Shown piece after piece: positions 13,291 through 21,194 of a stretch of 24,137 nt of DNA. The stretch covers positions 1 through 24,137 of the forward strand of contig USMU01000020.1 in the NCBI GenBank assembly GCA_900555925.1, written 5' to 3'. The number at the start of each line of letters is the position of its first letter. Within the stretch, counting starts at the first letter, position 1. The position numbers and the translations under genes were made by a program. The notes under the pieces are model-generated. The model saw only the letters and a list, made by a program, of their open reading frames with translations, had not been told where the DNA came from and ran no database searches. Source of the stretch: an uncultured Clostridium sp. Its GTDB lineage: Bacteria; Bacillota; Clostridia; Christensenellales; Borkfalkiaceae.

Positions 13291-16200
13291 CTATTCGGGA
13301 TTATCTATGAGGGTAGGATACTCCAAGGAAGCGACGGAAGAAAAATTCCAGATTGAAGAAGTAAAGCCGCCCGCCTGCATGACGGAAGAAAGAGACTCCG
13401 CGGTGACGTCGCCGCCGTCGCGGCCGTCTACGTTTACGACGGGGGCTCTCGCCGTGCCGTTTTCCGTGAGAGACATGGTCTGCAAAGCATAATTGTCGGA
13501 ATAATTTCCGCCGTCGGGATTGGACACGCGCCCTGCGGGAGAAGCGGACGCCGCGACGGAAGTTTGCAGCGCGAAGCAGTTTTCCGTCGGTTTCGCGGCG
13601 TTCCTCTGTTCGCCGAGAATCCCTGCGACGTAAGAGGTACCCGCGATCGTTCCGTAGGCGAACAGGCGTTGAAGCGTCTCTTCGGAACTTCCCGCACTCC
13701 CGCCCACATATTCGGCCGCGTTCGTAATATTTCCCGAATAGTAGCAATCGACGGCCAACGTCAGGGTATTGTATTCATTATTTTCCCGAATTCCCGTCAA
13801 TCCGCCGACATAGGAGGAGCCGGCCGCCGCGATTTCCGTTTTGGAATAACAGCGATCGAACAAAATATCTTTGGCTTCTCCCGCAAGTCCGCCGATAAAC
13901 TGACCGACGCCGAGAGCGTTTATCGTCCCCTTTGCGGAACACAGCTCGACGACGTTATCTTTCACTGCAAACGGAGCGGGATAGGCTGAGGTTCCGATAT
14001 TCAAACCGTGCGCCGTTCCGATGAGTCCGCCGAGGCGGGTATATCCCGAAACCGCGCCTTCATAGTGACAGTTGACGAGATAGACGCCCGAGCCCTCTCC
14101 GAAAAGCCCGCCGACGGAAAATTCCTCCCGCGTCCCCACAACGTTACAGACGGCCGTACAATCCTTTACGGCGACGTAATTTCCGAAGCCGACAAGTCCG
14201 CCCGCATACCTGCCCACGGACGAACCGTCCACCTCCGCTTCGCTGCGGCAGCCGTCGATAAATGCATAAGAACTGATGGACGTATGAAAGAGATCTCCCA
14301 CCAAACCGCCCGCTTGGTTGGGACTGTCGATTTTGACCGTGTCGGAAACTTGGGAAGAAAAAATCCGCAGATAGGAATCTCCCGAACGGGACACGGCGCC
14401 GATCAGGCCGCCGGCATAACTGTTGTTTGCCGTCACCTCCGTTTCCGTCACGGAAACGTCGTGCATTTCTATATAAGCCCCCTCAAAAATCCTCAGGTGT
14501 CCGAGCGCACCGCCGACGCCCGAATAGGCGCCCAATGTCGACGAGGAAATCTCCGCTCCGCCGAAATCGAGTTTTGCATAGCTGTAAATATCGCCCGCTA
14601 TGCCTCCGATATAGGAAAAACCGGACGCTGACGACGTGAGTTCGATCCCCGAAGCCGCGATATCTGAAATTTCCGCTTCCGCATATTGGAAAAGTCTTCC
14701 GATTACGCCGCCCGCGTCCATATTTTCAATGTCCGCCCTCACGTCGGAAGCGGAAATTCTCTGCATCGTTATCGGTTTTTCCGCGTCGAGCAGGTAAATC
14801 AATCCGGCCAGCCCCCCGAAAACCAATCCGGGAACGCCGCCGTAACCGAGATGGCGAATGTTGCTCACCGTCGCATCGGCAAAGGACAGGGGCGCGGCGG
14901 CATTGGACACGTAGCCGTATTCTCCGCCGGAATAGTCCGTCGCTCCGTTTTTGTCGTCAAAGGATATATCCGACGCTTGAACATTTTCCAAAGTCCCGCC
15001 GTTGAGTTCTCCCGAGACGCCGCCCGCAAAGACATTCTGCGCCCCGCCGTCTCCGAAATTGAAATCAAAGACCGCCTCCGAAACCGTTACGTTGGAAAGC
15101 GAAGGAATATAGAGTGCTCCCGCCAGGCCGCCCACGCTCACGGGGCCGGAGATTGCAGGCGCGGAGCGAATCGCGCGCAAAGTCAGATTTTTGATACTAG
15201 CCCTTTCCGCATATCCGAAAAGTCCGCTGTATTTCGCCGTCTGTACGGAAGAATCGAGCGCCTGTGTCATGTTGGAAATCGTATGTCCGCCTCCGTCAAA
15301 CGTGCCCGTAAAGCGATAAATCGTATCGCGTTCCACTGTTCCTATGGGACGCCAGCCCTGATTATGATACGCCGCGGCATATTCGGAGAGATCGATATCG
15401 GAACCGAGAAGATATTCGGCCGCGAGCGTTCCCCGAAGTCCCCGCGACGGATCGGCGGCATTCATCTCCGCCATGCCTTGGATATTATCCAGCTGGCGGG
15501 CGGGCTCGTTCGTCCCCGTGCGGTTGATGGAATGTCCCGCGCTCTGGTCGGGATAGTCCGAAAGCTCGGCGGCGGAATAGCTGCGGATAATAAAGGGATT
15601 TCCCGCCGCACCTTCGCCCGATTCAAAGGGCATTCCCACTGCGGAATCGGTATAAGACGCGACGTTTGTTCTCGTACCCGTCCCGTCCACGACTCCCACG
15701 GCATACAAGACATAGGGATACCCGTCCACGACGCCCGTTTCCAAAGCGAGCGGCGCGTCCACCTCCCGACCGCGAAGGCTCTTTTTGATTTCCGTCCCGC
15801 CCGCGGGTACGGAGAAACGGCCGCGAGCGGCCACTCCGTTTGTCAAAGAGGGCTCGTCGGAATATCCGATGATCTGGTCGGCCGTGGGAGGCGGAGAAGA
15901 CGGATCGAGTAGGACGTAATAGACGGTCATACTTCGGGAATTGCTCCCAACCCGAAACGCGGCGTCTATCGTACGATAAACCGAACCCATTTTCAGATCC
16001 GTAATCGCTAAGGTTGCCGCGTCCTCCCCTATCGTAAAATACGATGACGAAGCGGACGAAACGGAGCCGCACCAATTTTCGGCACTCACGGTTACAGAAT
16101 GGTTTCCGGCCGAAAGTTCATAGGGAACTGTATAGCGCCAGACACCGGAAATATCGACCGAGGTCGTCCCGCACCTTCCGTCTATGCAAACCGTAATGCG

Positions 16201-16530
16201 GTTGCCCGCGTCTCCCCTGCCCACGGCAGTCAAACGATTAAAGGAAAGCGCCGAATCCGATGAGGGAAAAATCACCGTCGGACGGGCGGGAACGGGACAG
16301 CGGCCGCCGTTTTCTCCGTTGGAATTTCCGCCGTTCTCCGGGCCACCGTAGACACAGGGACGGGGAAGGCAGGGCTGCGGACAAGGGGGACAAGGATGGA
16401 AACAAGGCGAAAAACAACGCGGAGTTGTAAAATTCAGAGGTTCGGAATCGGGAAAAGCCGAACCGAACAGGCAGGGTTCAAAGCAGGAAAAAAAACAAGG
16501 CGGAAATCCGCGAAACAGACGATAAGACAT
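13291..16530 (-). CDS. Large GLUG-repeat protein with Cys/Pro-rich N-terminus
   Basis: A 1079-aa protein. Residues 1-60 are dominated by Cys, Pro and Phe, with nine cysteines at 12, 16, 20, 39, 43, 47, 50, 54 and 59 in CFxPC and PCxPC patterns; a Gly/Asn-rich spacer follows (62-77). Residues about 84-167 resemble an Ig-like beta-sandwich ending SSSYFTI. Residues about 175-300 are a second beta-rich domain. From about 365 to 1000 there are roughly fifteen GLUG-type motifs (for example VGGLAG, AGGLVG, IGGLAG), which usually build a beta-helix in surface or adhesin proteins. There is no Sec signal peptide, membrane anchor or sorting motif, which is odd for such repeats. The Cys/Pro head could cross-link it into a coat-like layer, but that is inference. 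It is a single gene on the minus strand. Confidence 0.82.
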   Translation of the reverse strand: MSYRLFRGFPPCFFSCFEPCLFGSAFPDSEPLNFTTPRCFSPCFHPCPPCPQPCLPRPCVYGGPENGGNSNGENGGRCPVPARPTVIFPSSDSALSFNRLTAVGRGDAGNRITVCIDGRCGTTSVDISGVWRYTVPYELSAGNHSVTVSAENWCGSVSSASSSYFTIGEDAATLAITDLKMGSVYRTIDAAFRVGSNSRSMTVYYVLLDPSSPPPTADQIIGYSDEPSLTNGVAARGRFSVPAGGTEIKKSLRGREVDAPLALETGVVDGYPYVLYAVGVVDGTGTRTNVASYTDSAVGMPFESGEGAAGNPFIIRSYSAAELSDYPDQSAGHSINRTGTNEPARQLDNIQGMAEMNAADPSRGLRGTLAAEYLLGSDIDLSEYAAAYHNQGWRPIGTVERDTIYRFTGTFDGGGHTISNMTQALDSSVQTAKYSGLFGYAERASIKNLTLRAIRSAPAISGPVSVGGLAGALYIPSLSNVTVSEAVFDFNFGDGGAQNVFAGGVSGELNGGTLENVQASDISFDDKNGATDYSGGEYGYVSNAAAPLSFADATVSNIRHLGYGGVPGLVFGGLAGLIYLLDAEKPITMQRISASDVRADIENMDAGGVIGRLFQYAEAEISDIAASGIELTSSASGFSYIGGIAGDIYSYAKLDFGGAEISSSTLGAYSGVGGALGHLRIFEGAYIEMHDVSVTETEVTANNSYAGGLIGAVSRSGDSYLRIFSSQVSDTVKIDSPNQAGGLVGDLFHTSISSYAFIDGCRSEAEVDGSSVGRYAGGLVGFGNYVAVKDCTAVCNVVGTREEFSVGGLFGEGSGVYLVNCHYEGAVSGYTRLGGLIGTAHGLNIGTSAYPAPFAVKDNVVELCSAKGTINALGVGQFIGGLAGEAKDILFDRCYSKTEIAAAGSSYVGGLTGIRENNEYNTLTLAVDCYYSGNITNAAEYVGGSAGSSEETLQRLFAYGTIAGTSYVAGILGEQRNAAKPTENCFALQTSVAASASPAGRVSNPDGGNYSDNYALQTMSLTENGTARAPVVNVDGRDGGDVTAESLSSVMQAGGFTSSIWNFSSVASLEYPTLIDNPE

Positions 16531-16606
16531 AATCGGTATACCTCTTTTGTGTTGTATTCATTATTATGCATCTGCTCAAAAATCCGTGCGACGAAGTATA
16601 AAATTC

Positions 16607-16643
16607 CAGCCCTCCAAAAGTCTATTTGACTTTTGGAGGGCTG
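16607..16643. terminator. Perfect 16-bp hairpin downstream of the glycosyltransferase gene
   Basis: CAGCCCTCCAAAAGTC (16607-16622) and its exact complement (16628-16643) enclose a 5-nt loop. It lies 27 nt past the glycosyltransferase stop. The U tract on the minus strand is modest (AATTTTA), and the plus-strand side is also T-rich. Confidence 0.7.
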
Positions 16644-16669
16644 TTTGACTTTTTATCTTTTCTTTTGGA

Positions 16670-17701
16670 TCAACTGCATTTAAGTTTTGCGCGGAAAAAT
16701 TTATAGCCGAGCAAAGTTGCTTTTCCCTGCATTCGGAAGGGCATCCAATCCACAATAGCGGGATATGTATTATACTTGAGATAACGATATAATTTTCTAT
16801 CCTTTGTTTTAATGAAACGCCATAATGCTTTCAAAGCGGCCTTTCGCTTGGCAGGCTCGTCTTTTCCGCCCGTCGTGAACATAATCGTCAGAGTCATTGC
16901 TACGGCGAGGTCGTGCAGCATGTACCGCTTGAGTCCCTTCGGGAAACACCTGATCCCTTCATACCGATAGGCACAAATCATTTCCTTCATCACGCGGATC
17001 TGCTGTTCATAACGCCTGACAATATTTTCTTCGCTCACCGACTGATCGGCTCTGCCGATAAAATATCGATATAAATCAATGTCCAGATAACAAAGTTTTT
17101 CCATATAAGGCAACGGCTTATAGGCAAAAATATTGTCCACATAAAAAGTATGCTCGGGCAATACGGTATTGCTTGCGCGCAGTTTATCCGTCCGATATAC
17201 GAGCGAATGCATCAAAAGTACAGACGACGTGCGAAATCTCTTCACCTGCTCCCATCCGAAAATTTCCTTCTTCGGAAAATTCCCTTTGAAGCTCCTGACA
17301 AATCTCGTTCCGTTATAGACTTTTTCGTATACAAAATTCGTTAAATATAAATCGGGAAGGCGCTTTTCCCTCAGATGCTTTCTTATCGTTTCCAATAGTA
17401 CCCTCAATGCATCCCCGTCGAGCCAATCGTCCGAATCTACTACTTTATAATATAACCCCGAAGCGGCTTCCATTCCTTTATTGACTCCCGAACCGTGTCC
17501 GCCGTTCTCTTTATGTACCGCTCGGACAATAGAAGGGTACTGTTCCGCATATTTGTCCGCAATTCCTGCCGTACCGTCCGACGAACCGTCGTTCACAATA
17601 ATGATTTCCACATCTTCGCCACCTGTCAAAAGGCTATCTATACATTGACACATGTAATTTTCGGAATTATAACAGGGGACTGCAAACGTGATCAGTTTCA
17701 T
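16670..17701 (-). CDS. Family 2 glycosyltransferase
   Basis: A 343-aa GT-A-fold glycosyltransferase. Visible motifs are VPCYNSENYM (8-17), the nucleotide-sugar-binding VNDGSSDGT (36-44), the ENGGHGSGVNKGM segment (65-77) and the metal-binding VVDSDDW (88-93; the DxD). The C-terminal 120 residues are basic (RYMLHD, LYRYLKYNTYP), typical of enzymes working at the membrane surface without a membrane segment. The family commonly adds sugars to cell-wall or capsular polymers. GGAGGAAAAAAAT lies upstream of the ATG. A TATAAT lies at 17757-17762 with only a poor -35 (TTGTTT at 18 bp). It stands alone, near but not in an operon with other genes. Confidence 0.93.
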   Translation of the reverse strand: MKLITFAVPCYNSENYMCQCIDSLLTGGEDVEIIIVNDGSSDGTAGIADKYAEQYPSIVRAVHKENGGHGSGVNKGMEAASGLYYKVVDSDDWLDGDALRVLLETIRKHLREKRLPDLYLTNFVYEKVYNGTRFVRSFKGNFPKKEIFGWEQVKRFRTSSVLLMHSLVYRTDKLRASNTVLPEHTFYVDNIFAYKPLPYMEKLCYLDIDLYRYFIGRADQSVSEENIVRRYEQQIRVMKEMICAYRYEGIRCFPKGLKRYMLHDLAVAMTLTIMFTTGGKDEPAKRKAALKALWRFIKTKDRKLYRYLKYNTYPAIVDWMPFRMQGKATLLGYKFFRAKLKCS

Positions 17702-17756
17702 ATTTTTTTCCTCCGTTTTCCGCCAATCAATTTAATCTATACTCCTAAGGGTCTGT

Positions 17757-17762
17757 ATTATA
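17757..17762 (-). promoter_or_regulatory. -10 element of the glycosyltransferase gene
   Basis: A perfect TATAAT on the minus strand, about 56 bp before the ATG. The -35 at 18 bp spacing is only TTGTTT, so the promoter is tentative. Confidence 0.4.
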
Positions 17763-18053
17763 CCATAAGAATACAAAATAAAACAATATTTTTGACGTAT
17801 TCTGCTGTTTTTTTTGCCTAATTTGTCGTTTTAAGAAAAATCGGTACCTTTTTGTTTATAACCGGCCGTCTGTTTATCCTTTCCGAATATTCCGCTTTCA
17901 TTTTTCCGTCCGCAATTTCCTTCCCGATTTTCTCTTCTTTAGCCCAGAGCACACGACTTTTGAAATCTATATGAGGATTTATTCCCGCTTATTTTTTACA
18001 AGAACAAATATTACTCAAAATATTACAAATTTTTTCCAAAAAATACAAAGTTT
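17763..18053. other. AT-rich intergenic region without a clear gene
   Basis: About 290 bp between the divergent glycosyltransferase and XRE genes. On the minus strand a frame is open from 17988 to a stop at 17818, with a possible GTG at 17952; the peptide is Lys/Glu-rich (RVLWAKEEKIGKEIADGK). It has no ribosome binding site, so it could be a gene remnant. Two AATATTAC direct repeats lie at 18007-18014 and 18019-18026, and a third copy lies inside the palindrome at 18054-18065. Confidence 0.3.
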
Positions 18054-18065
18054 CGTAATATTACG
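18054..18065. promoter_or_regulatory. Palindromic operator CGTAATATTACG of the second XRE gene
   Basis: A 12-bp perfect palindrome located where the -35 should be relative to a TAGAAT -10 at 18080-18085. It contains the AATATTAC word repeated twice upstream. It is the likely autoregulatory site of the XRE protein encoded at 18121. Confidence 0.5.
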
Positions 18066-18120
18066 GCGCTTCGTCATAGTAGAATAAGAAATACAAATTT
18101 ATTATGGAGGAACTTTTTTT

Positions 18121-18366
18121 ATGATGCAATTTAGCAAAGCCGTAGCCTTACGAATCCGTGAGCTTATGAAGGAGCGCCAGCTTACCCAATATGCTTTGGC
18201 AAAGAGAAGCGGGATTTCGACATCTACGCTCAACACCGTTTTATCCGGTAAACTACCCGGAAGAATAGATACTACGATGTTAAATATCTGCCGCGGACTC
18301 GACATCGAACTAGCCGACTTTTATAATACGGAAAGTTTGAAACGCAAAAATATTGCAGACGATTAA
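18121..18366 (+). CDS. XRE-family transcriptional regulator (small)
   Basis: An 81-aa single-domain Cro/CI-type DNA-binding protein. The HTH spans about residues 9-65: RIRELMKERQLTQYALAKRSGISTSTLNTVLSGKLPGRIDTTMLNICRGLDIELADFY. The STSTLNTVLSGK stretch is the recognition helix region. The gene follows GGAGG at 10 nt and is AT-rich compared with its neighbours. It is a single-gene unit with a palindrome in its promoter and a terminator overlapping its stop codon. It resembles orphan regulators on mobile islands. The target is not visible apart from its own promoter. Confidence 0.88.
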   Translation: MMQFSKAVALRIRELMKERQLTQYALAKRSGISTSTLNTVLSGKLPGRIDTTMLNICRGLDIELADFYNTESLKRKNIADD

Positions 18367-18404
18367 TAGAAAAAGCCGGATTATGTAATCCGGCTTTTTC
18401 TATT
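18365..18404. terminator. Terminator of the second XRE gene (19-bp palindrome)
   Basis: AATAGAAAAAGCCGGATTA (18365-18383) and its exact complement (18386-18404) form a long hairpin ending in a U-rich segment. It begins inside the XRE stop codon. Confidence 0.85.
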
Positions 18405-18477
18405 CGGAAAGAATCTCTCTTATTCTGTTGCTCTTTACCCGCTATTTATTTTTTATAGTCCTTATTCATTTTTTTCA

Positions 18478-18502
18478 AAAATTTCCATATTTGGGAAATT
18501 TT
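18478..18502. promoter_or_regulatory. Inverted repeat upstream of the 18535 gene
   Basis: AAAATTTCC (18478-18486) and GGAAATTTT (18494-18502) are perfect 9-bp arms with a 7-bp spacer. It covers the expected -35 position relative to a TACAAT at 18520-18525. It could be a regulator site; the AT-richness makes chance more likely than for the other dyads. Confidence 0.35.
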
Positions 18503-18534
18503 CAAAAAACGCCTTATGATACAATAATATTGCT

Positions 18535-19065
18535 ATGAAAACAATTCAAATAAAAACCTTAGAATTGTTGCTTATCAAGGCTTTGAACAGCAAAAATTTT
18601 TCAAAAGACAAGATTTATTCCTCCTTCCGCTATATGTTAAATCATTTCTCAGATGATGACTATCTTTACGCCTTTAATCATCGCAGAATCATCTCCGTCA
18701 TTTACCTCGAAAATTTCTACGCGCATAAAACGGTAAAGGCATTGACGCAATATTTACATATAGATAATAAAACTTTGCTTTCTTATAGAAAAGCTTATCT
18801 TAAACTTTTCGCAAAGCAGTATATGAATCTTGCTTCTTTCAAAAAACAGATTTTTTACTTCTATATTCTGTTCTTTCCGAAGATTTACAAGCCAATTCTT
18901 TGGTGTGCTGATTCGAATTTTTCCCAATCGACAGGCCCTGAGCCTCGAAAAGTTCAGAGTCTTTCTATCTATGCGCTTTTATTCGCCTATAACCCCTTTT
19001 TTCTCATTAAAGTGAGGGAGTTTAAGAATCGCCATAGAGGGTGTGAATACCGGCGAGGTGCTTAA
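18535..19065 (+). CDS. AT-rich protein of unknown function, C-terminus probably disrupted
   Basis: A 176-aa open frame with no recognised family. Residues 1 to about 105 look like a real small helical protein (LLLIKALNSKNFSKDKIYSSFRYMLNHF) with a possible helix-turn-helix at about 67-95 (TVKALTQYLHIDNKTLLSYRKAY). From about residue 106 the composition turns aromatic and hydrophobic, then ends LIKVREFKNRHRGCEYRRGA, which reads through an apparent insertion-sequence end. The native C-terminus was therefore probably lost. There is no Shine-Dalgarno sequence; a TACAAT -10 lies 9 nt before the ATG, so the mRNA would have almost no leader. Translation of this frame is uncertain. Confidence 0.45.
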   Translation: MKTIQIKTLELLLIKALNSKNFSKDKIYSSFRYMLNHFSDDDYLYAFNHRRIISVIYLENFYAHKTVKALTQYLHIDNKTLLSYRKAYLKLFAKQYMNLASFKKQIFYFYILFFPKIYKPILWCADSNFSQSTGPEPRKVQSLSIYALLFAYNPFFLIKVREFKNRHRGCEYRRGA

Positions 19066-19104
19066 GCACCGCTCAAGACTGCCTACCGCATTGCGGCAAG
19101 CCAA
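19010..19104. repeat. Palindrome-rich end of an IS200-type element remnant
   Basis: A GC-rich patch in AT-rich surroundings, just past the transposase stop on the minus strand. It holds the 14-bp perfect palindrome GGTGCTTAAGCACC (19057-19070) and a CCGCA/TGCGG hairpin near 19086-19096. Subterminal hairpins of this kind mark the right ends of IS200/IS605 elements. The outer boundary near 19010 is my estimate. Confidence 0.45.
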
Positions 19105-19262
19105 TTATTTCTTTTTCGGGATATTCCTCTTTTCTTTATTTGATTTCAGCCATTTCTCAAACAAATCGTAATATTCTACCATACTGATTTGGTCTGAAAT
19201 CAAATGCTCTTTCTCCTGGTTTTGGATATACTTTTGTACGGCTTGCTTGTTATTCCCTATCG
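19105..19262 (-). pseudogene. C-terminal remnant of an IS200-type (Y1) transposase
   Basis: From about position 19262 the minus strand reads NNKQAVQKYIQNQEKEHLISD followed by a helical, Lys-rich end and a stop at 19105. The KYIxNQExH pattern resembles the C-terminal helix of IS200/IS605 TnpA proteins, which carries the catalytic Tyr upstream of it. The catalytic part (HUH motif and the rest of about 100 residues) is missing. The frame is fused to out-of-frame sequence from the neighbouring solute-binding protein gene, so no functional transposase is encoded. The match rests on a short motif and needs a profile search. Confidence 0.5.
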
Positions 19263-20236
19263 TATCCGACCACCGCGTACGCCGCATAGTCGATGAAGAA
19301 GCCGACAGTGCTCGTATCCCCCGCAGCAGCATCCAACCATTTTTGATTGGTCGTGAGCGACTCGTAATCCTTTTTGAGAAGCCCTTCCGAATACAGTTTC
19401 TGGAACCACACCAGGGCGTCTTTATACCGCTGGGTCTCCGGTCCGAATTCGAGCGATCCGTTCTTGGCGATCTGGAAAAAATTCTCCGCGTCGATTCCGA
19501 AGAAGGAAAAGAGGAAATTCAGCTCCGCATTGCCCGCGATGAGCATGGGCGTTTCATCTTTCAAACCGTTTTGATTGGGGTCGTCGTCGCGAAACGCTTT
19601 GAGGACGTTGTAGAATTCCTCGGGCGTCTCGGGCATTTCCAGGCCTAGATTGTCCAACCACTGTTGGTTGATCCAGGGAAGTCCTACGAAATTGTAGGTA
19701 TCCTTGTCCCCGATCGTGGGCAGGGAATAAATGTGTCCGTCGGGCGCGGTAATGAGCTGTGCGACCTTCGGATCGTTGTCCATGAGCTTTTTCAGATTGG
19801 GCATGTATTCGTCTATCAGATCTTCGAGCGGAATAATCAGTCCCTGGGAACCGTATTTCACGATTTCCGTCTTATCGAACATGGCCTTCATGAAAAAGTC
19901 GGGCATCTGGCTGGTATTGCTCAAAGCCAACGGCTTTTTCGTGCCGTACATTTCATAATTGAATACCTGGAAATCAAAATCGACCCCCGTGAGTTCGTTC
20001 ATACGGATAAAAAATTTATTGTTTTCCCAGTCGGGATCGACGGTATAATAGCTGGGGGCCATCATCGTCAGTTTGAACGTATCCTGATATTCTTCCTTGA
20101 TGATGGGATAGAGCGAATCGTGATTCATGACGTCCTGGACGGGCTCCTCCTTTTTGCAGGAAGCAAACATACCTGTGACGGCGGTGATCGCCAAACCGAT
20201 GCCGAGCGCTACGGCCAATTTTCTGAATTTTTTCAT
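19250..20236 (-). CDS. Truncated extracellular solute-binding lipoprotein (LplA/type 1 family)
   Basis: A 328-aa lipoprotein. It starts with a basic, hydrophobic signal peptide and a lipobox ending at C27 (GMFASC). The mature part has family features: MPDFFMKAMFDKTEIVKYGSQGLIIPLEDLIDEYMPNL, the LPTIGDKDTYN segment, and GLPWINQQWLDNLGLEMPETPEEFYNVLKAFRDDDPNQNGLKDETPM, common in LplA-like oligosaccharide binding proteins. Such proteins are usually about 500-560 aa; this one ends abruptly after FFIDYAAYAVVGYDRE, exactly where the transposase remnant begins. The C-terminal lobe is therefore missing and ligand binding is doubtful. AAGGAG precedes the ATG. It is the last gene of the operon, 19 nt after the LplC-type permease. 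Confidence 0.85.
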   Translation of the reverse strand: MKKFRKLAVALGIGLAITAVTGMFASCKKEEPVQDVMNHDSLYPIIKEEYQDTFKLTMMAPSYYTVDPDWENNKFFIRMNELTGVDFDFQVFNYEMYGTKKPLALSNTSQMPDFFMKAMFDKTEIVKYGSQGLIIPLEDLIDEYMPNLKKLMDNDPKVAQLITAPDGHIYSLPTIGDKDTYNFVGLPWINQQWLDNLGLEMPETPEEFYNVLKAFRDDDPNQNGLKDETPMLIAGNAELNFLFSFFGIDAENFFQIAKNGSLEFGPETQRYKDALVWFQKLYSEGLLKKDYESLTTNQKWLDAAAGDTSTVGFFIDYAAYAVVGYDRE

Positions 20237-20255
20237 TTTGAACTCCTTTTCTATA

Positions 20256-21194
20256 TTAACCTTTCAAAGATCCGACCATGACGCCCTTGACGAAGTACTT
20301 CTGCACGAACGCATAGAGCACGATGATCGGTACAGCCGACAAAATGATGGTGGAAAAGCGCATGGCTTCCAGCGCAGTAATGCGATCTTCCGAGGCGATT
20401 CCTCCCCAATTATTGATGTCCGAACCGCCCTCGCTCGTCAAAAGCAATTCCCTCAGAATAAGCTGCAAGGGAAATTTGGAGCGGGTACTGAGATAGACCA
20501 TGGGATTGAAATAGGAATTCCACTGTCCGACGATCGTATACATGGATATGACGATGACGATCGGACCGGACAGAGGAAAGCCTATATGCAGGAGGAAGCG
20601 GAAATTGGAACAACCGTCGATGCTGGCCGCTTCAAACAGTTCCTTGCTGATTCGGGTCATAAAATACTGTCTGACGACGATGATGTTCCATACTGACACT
20701 CCGGGCAGCACGAGCGCGAACGGAGAATCGTACAGGCCCAGCGACGTCATCAACAGGTACGTGGGCACCAAACCGCCGCTGAAAAACATGGTAATCGTAT
20801 ATACGATCATGATAAACTTTTTTCCGACGAAGTCCTCGCGGGAAAGCGGGTACGCTGCCATGACCGTGAAAGGTATGGCGATGATGAGAGCCAGAATACA
20901 GTAAAAGATCGTATTCAGATAACTGCGCCAAAAACTGTCGTATTGAAACACCAACTTGTAACCTTCGATATTCACCCCTTTCGGAATAAAGAGCATTTTT
21001 CCGGAAAAAATGGCTTCCGCCGAGGAAAAAGATGCGTTGACAATATACAGAAGGGGAAGGATGTAGATAATCGCAACGAATGTCAGAATTACTCCCGTCA
21101 CGATGTTGAATGGGATATCGGAATTGAAGAACTTTTTCTTTCCGCCCGTTTTCCCGTTTTTCGTTTCGAGTAAATGATTCATAGGCATCACCAT
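20256..21194 (-). CDS. Carbohydrate ABC transporter permease, LplC/YtcP type (CUT1)
   Basis: A 312-aa inner-membrane subunit of a CUT1-type sugar importer with six membrane segments. The cytoplasmic EAA loop that contacts the ATPase reads LFEAASIDGCSNFRFLLHIGFPLSGPI. The C-terminal KYFVKGVMVGSLKG is the standard end for this family. It pairs with the LplB-type permease encoded just upstream. Start choice is uncertain: ATG codons lie at 21194, 21188 and 21182. The 21188 ATG overlaps the upstream stop (TGATG) and is a good candidate for coupled translation. No ATPase gene is in the window, so a shared MsmX/MsiK-type ATPase is expected. Confidence 0.92.
   Translation of the reverse strand: MVMPMNHLLETKNGKTGGKKKFFNSDIPFNIVTGVILTFVAIIYILPLLYIVNASFSSAEAIFSGKMLFIPKGVNIEGYKLVFQYDSFWRSYLNTIFYCILALIIAIPFTVMAAYPLSREDFVGKKFIMIVYTITMFFSGGLVPTYLLMTSLGLYDSPFALVLPGVSVWNIIVVRQYFMTRISKELFEAASIDGCSNFRFLLHIGFPLSGPIVIVISMYTIVGQWNSYFNPMVYLSTRSKFPLQLILRELLLTSEGGSDINNWGGIASEDRITALEAMRFSTIILSAVPIIVLYAFVQKYFVKGVMVGSLKG

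Noticed and set aside
14686..15912. 408-codon open frame antisense to the GLUG-repeat gene
   Set aside because: Composition is Arg/His-rich with no family features, and the opposite strand encodes obvious GLUG repeats. It is a shadow of the repetitive high-GC codons.
16568..16574. Sporulation sigma-G-like -10 (CATAATA) upstream of the GLUG-repeat gene
   Set aside because: No matching -35 was found at 17-18 bp, and such a short AT-rich match is expected by chance.
17818..17952. 44-residue Lys/Glu-rich open frame on the minus strand, GTG start
   Set aside because: No ribosome binding site, no ATG and no recognised family. It may be a gene remnant but cannot be supported as a gene.
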